64,000 bases of DNA, taken from the NCBI GenBank assembly GCA_035041965.1, contig JAPYMA010003025.1, forward strand, positions 186,001 through 250,000. Direction: 5' to 3'. Shown in pieces: positions 56,701 to 64,000 of the stretch. The notes under the pieces are model-generated. The model was not told where the DNA came from. It saw nothing but the letters and a program-made list of their open reading frames with translations, and did not search any database. Source of the DNA: Anisakis pegreffii. Lineage: Eukaryota > Nematoda > Chromadorea > Rhabditida > Anisakidae. Numbering within the stretch: position 1 is the stretch's first letter; the number at the start of each line of letters is the position of its first letter. The position numbers and the translations under genes were made by a program.

Positions 56701-59700
56701 TCAACAAAGAAAACATCACTGGCACAAAAGGAAACGAAAAACAACGAATTTGTTCAGCGAAAACTGCTGATTTTTAAATAAAACTTAAATTTTGAGACAC
56801 TTCTCTTTGCTGTTCTCCCTCCGCAGATCTTCAAGTCTCAAATTACTCATTTCGGATCGGTCTGGACTAGTGAACTCAGCAAAGCTAATGGAACCATTGC
56901 ATTTAGAGGTCATTAGAAAGGATCATTTTTAAGTTTTGAACATATAAGGATTTAATGTGGAACCATTTAGTGGAGAGAATGAGAGAACTAACAATAGCAT
57001 TCGATGGTATTCCGAGGTATGAATATGCGCATATTTCAGAACTAATGACCTTAAGGAGGAGAAATATTTGAAATGGAGACTCACTTTTGAACGGTTTTCT
57101 TCAATTCATCAATACGATTCTGCAAATCATTCTTTGACTGCTTATGTATTTTCTTTAGCTCATTGACGTTTACTTCTGACTTCTCAATCGTATCATCCAA
57201 TTTGTCTTGAAGCTTCTTGATTTGTTTATCTTTATCGCGACATAACTCCGTCTAAAAAGCGAATATATCTTTGAAAATAAAGTTTCTTTATTTTTTCGAA
57301 TATTTATTCTTGAATATATTTAACGCCGCAAAATATCACCCACATAGTGGTGAAACAATGTCAATGGAAATCGATGAACATGATAAATCAAACTCAGATG
57401 TTATTATGAGGTGCTCATATACTTTAAGATGCAATCTATCAAATATACTTTGTAGAACAAAATCATGATGAACTAACCAAGTTGCCGATTTTCACGTCAC
57501 TTTTCTGCAATCGTTCAAGAGCATGCTCCAGTTCGGATTGCCTGTCCTCCTTTTCAGTTTCTGCTCTTCTTCGAGCCTTCTTCTCAGCGGCTATGAGCGA
57601 ATCGAAATCTCGAAATTTCTCCTGAAAAATTTTCATCAGCCATATGATTCAAGTTGTGGCTGAAATCATAAGTTGAACGTATGTGAATAAGTGAAATGAT
57701 ACGATGAAAATTACAGTAAGTTCGCAAATGTTTCGTTGAAGTTGGTTGATCTTATCCAGTTGTTCCGCGTTCTTCTCATTCATTGCCGTCTTGTCAGCTT
57801 CTAGTCTAAATTTGCTTATGTCCAATATGAATCTAATTCATTACTTAAGCAATTCATAAAATCAATCCTTAAAAAAGTGCATATAAATGCACATAAAACT
57901 TTCTCTATGAGAAGAACGAATCATGAAACTTTGTTAACTGAATATTGATGTGATCATATTTGGATCGAAATATCACTACTGTTCGTTTATTGACTCATCG
58001 ATCCGCTAAGCCAAACCAAAAAAATCAACTAACTTTTCCACTAGGCCCTTCTCCCGTTCCCTTTCAGCTAGTAACGCGTCCAGTTTCTGTTGTAATGCGT
58101 TCGCTATTTTCTCGTTTTTCCCGAACTCATGCTCCATATCCAATCGCCTCACATTCTCCCGTTCATACTTCTCTTTCCACTGAAAATCGCTACATCGACA
58201 ATCAAATTATCTACCACAACCGGCACCTGATTGTCGCGTTAAAAGATGTTCCGTCAATGAAGTTCAAATGGAATTATTTTCAAACTGTTGCACTCACCTT
58301 GCAGATGTCATTTTGAAGTTCGACTTTTTCAGCCTCGACTTGTTCCAATTTCTTTTCGTTCTCTCGCAGGTGACTGTGTATCTTCTGAAGCAATTATCAG
58401 CAATGTAACACGAAAAAGCCATTTCCATATGATTATTTAAAAATCGACGGTTCTCAAGTCGAATCAAGAATTCAGGAACTATCATGTTGTTGAATTCCAA
58501 TGAAGAATTATTCAAAAAATCATATTGAGCGCTTCACCAACCATAACTTTCTTGTGTTGCTCATCGAAACGTCTCTCCATGAGAGCCAGCACTTCCTCGT
58601 TCTTTAACATTTCTGCTCTCAGTTCTTGTTTTTCCTCATCTCTCTCATTCTTCTCACGTTCCAACTGGAAATGGAAAAATTTGTGAGAATACTATTGTGC
58701 TTTTCGTTCTTCTAAGAAATCAGTCGACAGAAGGAGTAATTCTTTTCAAAACAATCACGAGAAACTCACAGCACGAATCTTTGCTAGTGCTTCGTTTAGT
58801 AAAGCTTGCACTTCTTCACAATGCTCTTGCACGTCACTAATCTCCTGTAAGAAGTTTGCTGGATATTGCTCGACTGAACATTCGTACAAAATTTTGCCAC
58901 GTAACTGGATCCATAGTGTTGGTATTTCATTATTGTAAACTTCGAAAAAATTCTCAGTTTCAATAAGTATCAGCAAACTTATACGCAATCATAATAACGT
59001 TCGAGGTGTATCATTTCTTCAATGACTACAATGGCACCTTCAATTTTTATTATTGTCTACTAGATGACAATTTCATAACGTTCCATATCGTCCCAGGAAA
59101 TATTCTCAGACATTCTCAAAGAGTAGTTTAGGCCTTTAGAATAAGAAAATTTCCTACATGTAGCAATTGTTCGTTCTCGTTTTCGAGTTCTTCAAGTCGT
59201 TCTCTGTCTTTATTCATTGGAATCATTTCCTTGATATGACCGTATAAACGATACCATTTCCATGTGGATAGTTCCACGTATGTTCTTACGTTCCTCTGTA
59301 TGGTGAGTGTTGCATTTCTAAAATCATTCGTAAAGTATCTATTCGCTCAACAGAACTATTAGTGCCAAAAAAGGCATCATCCGCCGTCTGGCGATTGTCA
59401 TTTATGATCATACATTCATCTCTAATGACATCCAACTGAAGCCTTTAGTTTTCGTTAGTCGGTAGATGGAGGAGATGCTAATTTAGATGTCATTTTTCGA
59501 TTCAGTTCATTCAGTTTACATTGATATGACATTAGTAGTTTAAAAATCATTCTTATCCTACATATTTCTAAAAAACATAATCTCATCCTTCATATTCAGA
59601 TACGTCGAAGATATGAATACGTTTTCTAGGTCATGAGTACTACTGAAGTGATATTGTTGAACTAGATGAGATGGAGACTTAATTGACTGAATTGCATCGA

Positions 59701-62700
59701 TGCGATCGATGTATTGCAAAATTATAATAACCTTTCTTTTAGTTTTTCGCTAAATCGCAGTTGCTCATTGTACCACCGAATGGTTGCTTGAATGCCACAA
59801 ACGATAGCACTCAGCTGGGCACGACGACGACTTTCCAGCTGAAAATTTCATCAATTACGGTATGATGCACCAACAGACATATTCATTGATCTAATTGATC
59901 AATTGATCAAACAAATATACAACGCGCGATTTTTGGTGAACTTCCTGAGATCGTGAAGAAGTTTTCAATGTTTCTCACGAAAGTGCTGAAAACAATCAGT
60001 GAAGCTACAATGACAGTAAGTGATTGGAGGTATAGGAAGATCAATCGCTTGATGTTGAAGTAATGTTTAAGAAACCTGTGATATAACTCCAACTTTACAG
60101 AACACTTTAGTGGTTCCGATTTGTGCACGCGCTGGATCAAGTTTCAAAATGCGACACAGCTGAGAAGCACCTTCAGAGTCTGCTTCAAACTGGCCACCTG
60201 ATGAGAGAAGTTTATATCTGTTGATGAATTCGTCAAATGGAAGACGATTTGGATAGCCTTGGCGACAGATTCGAACACCTTCCAAAACGCCGTTGCACCT
60301 GAAACGCTTCGACGCATTTGAGCAAGGTCTCTGGCTGTGAAACTACCCTTGACTTAGTGCAGCAGCTGTTTGACTGAGTAATTTTGGGAAGAAAGATTCA
60401 ACAGAACGATATCAACCATGGAACGAAGGATTTTCGTTCATTTATAGCAGTCAAACCTGGGGTATCATTTTCATTTTGTATAGTTGTGACAACAATATGC
60501 GATATACTGAGTTTGCGAAGGTTTACTCAAATTTATCGACAAGAAGAATCGTCAAATCGATGAGCACTCTGATATCAGGACGATTCAATCGTAATTTTTA
60601 ATGCCCAATTCGCGATGATATGGTATTTCAGAACACGTTATTTTCCGGGTTTAAAGATTCACCAACCTGAGTTGATGAAGCACCAGATGCGAATCGATAA
60701 AGCCCGGTTGGCGATGATCATTTGGTGATATGCAACGAATGAACTGTGCACGAGTGGTGTTCAACGTTTCAAGCAAGTTCAGTAACTGCTCCTTAAAAAA
60801 GCAATATTCATCACGATGCACATCCATCAGAAGCATGTCAATTGCAGATGATATGCAACGAAAGTCGCCTAAACAGTTCACTTACCTTATACATGTGCGA
60901 GACTGTACTAGCACATAACGATGGTTTTCGAGGTCTGACTGCTCCATTCTTCGCTGAAACTGGTCATATGTGAAGTAAAATCGAACAGCCTGTTTCACTC
61001 CGATATTCAGTATTCTATGTTACATTCAATGAGTTGATAAGGATTTCATTAAAATACCGAATTCTGTGATTTGGCTAAAACTATAATTCGCTGAAACCTT
61101 CATGCGACCGCCTTTGGCACTATTCTTCAACTTTACAACACATCAAAAAATGTTCGATAGATCAAATCGCATACAGTCTACTCGAATTTATTGAAGAAAT
61201 TCAATTTTTTTAGAAATAAAAAAGATTTTTGGGAACATGCGACGATTAGAAATCGCATGAGGAATTAGCAGCAGCATACGTTTCGGGAAAAGCGCTTGCA
61301 GGATCGGTTTTTTACTTTCACTCAGTACATCCAGTCCACTGCGCTCCACAGCGTCTTTATTCTTCTCAACCCATCCATCAATATTGTACTGTACTTTACC
61401 AGCATAATGCACCACAGAGAAGTGCGCAATCGTCGTATTCCTGCAGTCAAACCACAACTAATTTCACTATCAGTTTAACCTAATTGGTATATTTACTTGA
61501 TGTTGAACGACTTATTGAATGAATATTCGTTTAAATTTTCAATGTTCAATTATCTTATGATGTTTCAAATGATGATGAGAATAACACTAGTGACAATAAT
61601 AAAACTTATCCACCTCGCCGACTGCTTAGAGCGGGCGAAAACAGGATTTGACGAATGTGTTGTGAGAAGTTTCTCAAGTAGTGACTGATCACTTCCGTTT
61701 GGAACCACACATTCTTCTTGCAACAAAGAAAGTAATCCAAGGGGCTGAAAACTCGGAAACCTCAAGTTTTCAAAATCTCAACTTATGAAATTCTTAAGAA
61801 AACGACGGCATTTCTGACCAACATCAAAAATAAACACGTAATGGACTCATCCTATCCAATCAAGATCAGCTGATATATTCACTTACTGTTTTCATAATTT
61901 TTCTAGTTTCAAAAATGATTGACTCATTCATAATGGGATCATTAGAGGTAAGTCGAATGAGTTCAAAAGAGTCACCTTCTCAATGAGTTCAATTGTGTTT
62001 TGCATATCAGTTCCATAGTCAACTTCTTGCCACTCGATACCCTCACGCATATATTCTTTTTGTTCACGAATAAACATAAAATCGTTGAAGAATTGTTGTA
62101 ATTTCTCGTTTGTATAGTTGACGCAAAACTGTTCGAAACTGTTCATCTGAAGTTGAAAGTGTTTTGAGGTGTTAATGTCAACGAGATGAATTCTTCATCA
62201 AATCATGGTTTCTTCCAATAACATTATTGTCATAATGTAATTGATTGGAGAACTATGCTTTCTTGATGACCCACCAACGGAAAAGGCTTTTGAACAAAAA
62301 TTCGAAGCAAACCTACCTTCATAATCTCGAAACCAGCCATATCCAACACGCCAATGTAATTCGTTTTAGATGAAGACTCAACTGAAATATGTGTGCATTT
62401 CATAGAATATGGATGTGCATGATCGACAGGTGATATCAATTGCGAAATGATGAAATCTAATCAATTACTGTGTCCTGAATGAAAAACATGAATTTAATTG
62501 TTATCACAGTAGAATTTCAAAGAATTAAGCAAAAAAGATTACGCGAAAATGATTTTCCAAGGGCATCGTTGCACTTTGCAAGGATGAAATTGAACAGGCG
62601 TTCATAAATACATTTACAGAGTGCGGCCAACGAGCTGAGCGTCTGAAATATGATATAGGGAGATTATCTGAAGTATCACAAGTTGTCATATTATAAGTGC

Positions 62701-64000
62701 ATTCACTCGGCATAGCCGATTTAAAATTTGTTTTCATATGATAATAAAGTAAACTGATTTCTGACAGTTTAACAATTTTGAGGAGACGTGCGACTGTGGC
62801 AGTGGTTATTAGTGCGATTTTCGAGTCGTATCTGTCATGATCAGTTCAAAGCCATTTAACATGGTGATTGCAAAAGTATTTTTAGTATGGAGGTGAGTTA
62901 ATGCATAAAGAAATGGTGAGAATAACAGTAATACATGAATGGCTTAGTCACCTTTCGCAGATTTTGACTCTTCTTTATAACGGTATCTCCGACCTTCATC
63001 GATGGTGCTGTCAGTGCGTCAATGAAACGGCTTGTTTTCACGCCCAAGCTACGGCATGCGGCCTCCACTTCTGAAATTCAACACAAACGACACTCTTTGA
63101 TGAAGAGGACAAATATGAATTAACTCAAAAGTCCGAGAGCTCATTTCAAATTCATCATTTCCATCGTTGTTTGTTTCATTAACTGATGAAGATGACTGTA
63201 AACGCTAAGAAACCTTTTTTTCCGTCTACGTATGTGATATCAAGACCAGATCGCTCATGGAATTTTATTTCTCCAAGCAGCACACACGACGCGACAGTTT
63301 CGTAAATTTGCAACTTCTCCTCTTCGCTGAAACCCACCACATCCAAAGCGTGCTGTAAATTATAAATTTTCATTGATAACACAAAATATCTAATCTCTGA
63401 ATGTTTAAAAACCAACAGAGGCCTTTTGTATGTTTAGGCCTCGCTTAATTGGGCCTCTTTGTTATGTATCAATGAGGTAGATCATAACATGTGGTTATCA
63501 GAAAAACATATGCATTCATATGTGGAAAGCACAACTTTTCTTGGGTGAACGTAATCCCTCAATAGGAATCCACCTGATCTCGAATAATCCATCTATTCGG
63601 TAAATGCGAATAGGAACAATCATTGAAAGCAATAAACATCTTGATGAGACCAAAGGCTTAAGGTAGCAACTCAAAATACCTCAGTTCCATAAGCGCATTT
63701 CTCATCGTCAATATCGCGATCAGCAGTTTTACCGCCTTGATTCAAGAAACGATACGCATCAGCGCTTTGTCCAAGACCCATACCGTAGCGTACGCCTTCA
63801 CTGAAGCCCTCAGAGAAGAGCTGATAGAAGATGTGGAAATTACGATCACCTTCATTTTGACTGACAACACGCGATTTTTCGAGTAGATCTGAAAGTGTTG
63901 ATGAGGTTCGTTGAGTTGTATGCATCACAGTAATCAAAGTCTCTTTTGAACTCTGCAATACAGAAGTCTATAAAACTGACACGATATCATCTGTAGTATC
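53705..64000 (-). CDS. Myosin heavy chain, class-II-like with short tail (partial; 5' end beyond window)
   Basis: Twenty-seven exons read from 63888 down to the stop at 53707-53705, all in phase, about 1,189 aa. Exon 5' ends on the minus strand: 63888, 63352, 63070, 62642, 62381, 62146, 61744, 61440, 60953, 60791, 60298, 59838, 59317, 58844, 58664, 58384, 58179, 57805, 57621, 57251, 56699, 55918, 55151, 54698, 54395, 54154, 53811. Motor landmarks: [19 protein letters not shown], switch II LDMAGFE (usual DIAGFE), [27 protein letters not shown], then [38 protein letters not shown] and TKVFCKVG. One or two IQ-like segments follow ([23 protein letters not shown]). The tail is a coiled coil of about 330 residues, a Ser/Arg-rich break, a second coil of about 210 residues and a short non-helical end. 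It is about 600 residues, against roughly 1,100 in conventional class II. P-loop and switch I lie outside the window. Actin motor; filament assembly uncertain. Confidence 0.93.
55949..56333 (-). mobile_element. 385-bp composite insertion carrying a tRNA-like gene, in a myosin intron
   Basis: The insertion is flanked by a 14-bp direct repeat ATGAATTTCGAACA (55935-55948 and 56334-56347), a probable target-site duplication. Inside are a 35-bp direct repeat with one mismatch (55949-55983 and 56264-56298) and a perfect 28-bp inverted repeat (56008-56035 and 56306-56333) starting GATAGTGGTACACC. The core 55998-56263 matches the degraded copy at 24.2 kb. It lies between myosin exons starting at 56699 and 55918, in the same transcriptional sense as the tRNA-like part. 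Confidence 0.8.
56043..56117 (-). tRNA. tRNA-like sequence, probable pseudo-tRNA (GGT anticodon, Thr-like)
   Basis: The minus strand gives a 75-nt cloverleaf-like fold: acceptor TCTCCGC/GCGGGGG (two wobble pairs), D-arm with A box TAGCTCAGAGG (56098-56108), anticodon stem CCAA/TTGG with loop CCGGTAA, and T-arm with a perfect B box GGTTCGATTCC (56056-56066). The anticodon reads GGT (Thr). Position 33 is C instead of the near-universal T, and the spacing between acceptor and D-arm is one or two nt off, so a functional tRNA is unlikely. Both internal Pol III promoter boxes look intact. Confidence 0.55.

Overview
The window looks like a single-chromosome stretch of a nematode genome: AT-rich, with short exons and introns of about 40-700 bp, TTTCAG-type 3' splice sites, likely spliced-leader acceptors a few bases before several start codons, a cuticle collagen, and a nematode-type thioredoxin reductase with a glutaredoxin-like N-terminus and a C-terminal selenocysteine. 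All gene models below are hand-spliced from reading frame, intron phase and conserved motifs; exon chains were accepted only where phases agree. No alignments or database searches were run.

Layout. 1.7-5.1 kb (-): mitochondrial family-I CoA-transferase / acetyl-CoA hydrolase. 8.4-11.5 kb (-): divergent beta-tubulin with a long acidic, Gln-ending tail. 13.2-15.6 kb (+): GSK3-like kinase, convergent with 16.1-18.0 kb (-), a six-pass membrane protein that may be Frag1/PGAP2-like. 19.5-21.2 kb: two head-to-head copies of a small secreted Ser/Gly-rich protein sharing a 507-bp promoter region. 21.2-28.7 kb: no supportable gene, one degraded copy of a tRNA-like repeat. 28.7-33.2 kb (+): selenocysteine thioredoxin reductase with its SECIS hairpin. 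36.0-37.3 kb (+): cuticle collagen. 39.4-41.2 kb (+): glycosyltransferase (incomplete model). 42.4-43.5 kb (+): single-domain dUTPase. 47.5-52.4 kb (+): SLC5 sodium symporter. 53.7-64.0 kb (-): class-II-like myosin heavy chain with an unusually short tail; its 5' end lies beyond the window. A 385-bp tRNA-like insertion sits in one of its introns.

The genes do not form an obvious pathway or operon. They are ordinary metazoan housekeeping, metabolic, cytoskeletal and cuticle genes placed independently on both strands. No CRISPR, prophage or obviously new multi-gene system is visible. The most unusual items are the tRNA-like composite insertion and its second copy, the SECIS element almost abutting the UGA-Sec codon, the microsatellite-encoded beta-tubulin tail with a GC donor in intron 1, a perfect 33-bp palindrome upstream of that gene, and the mirror-image secreted-protein pair.
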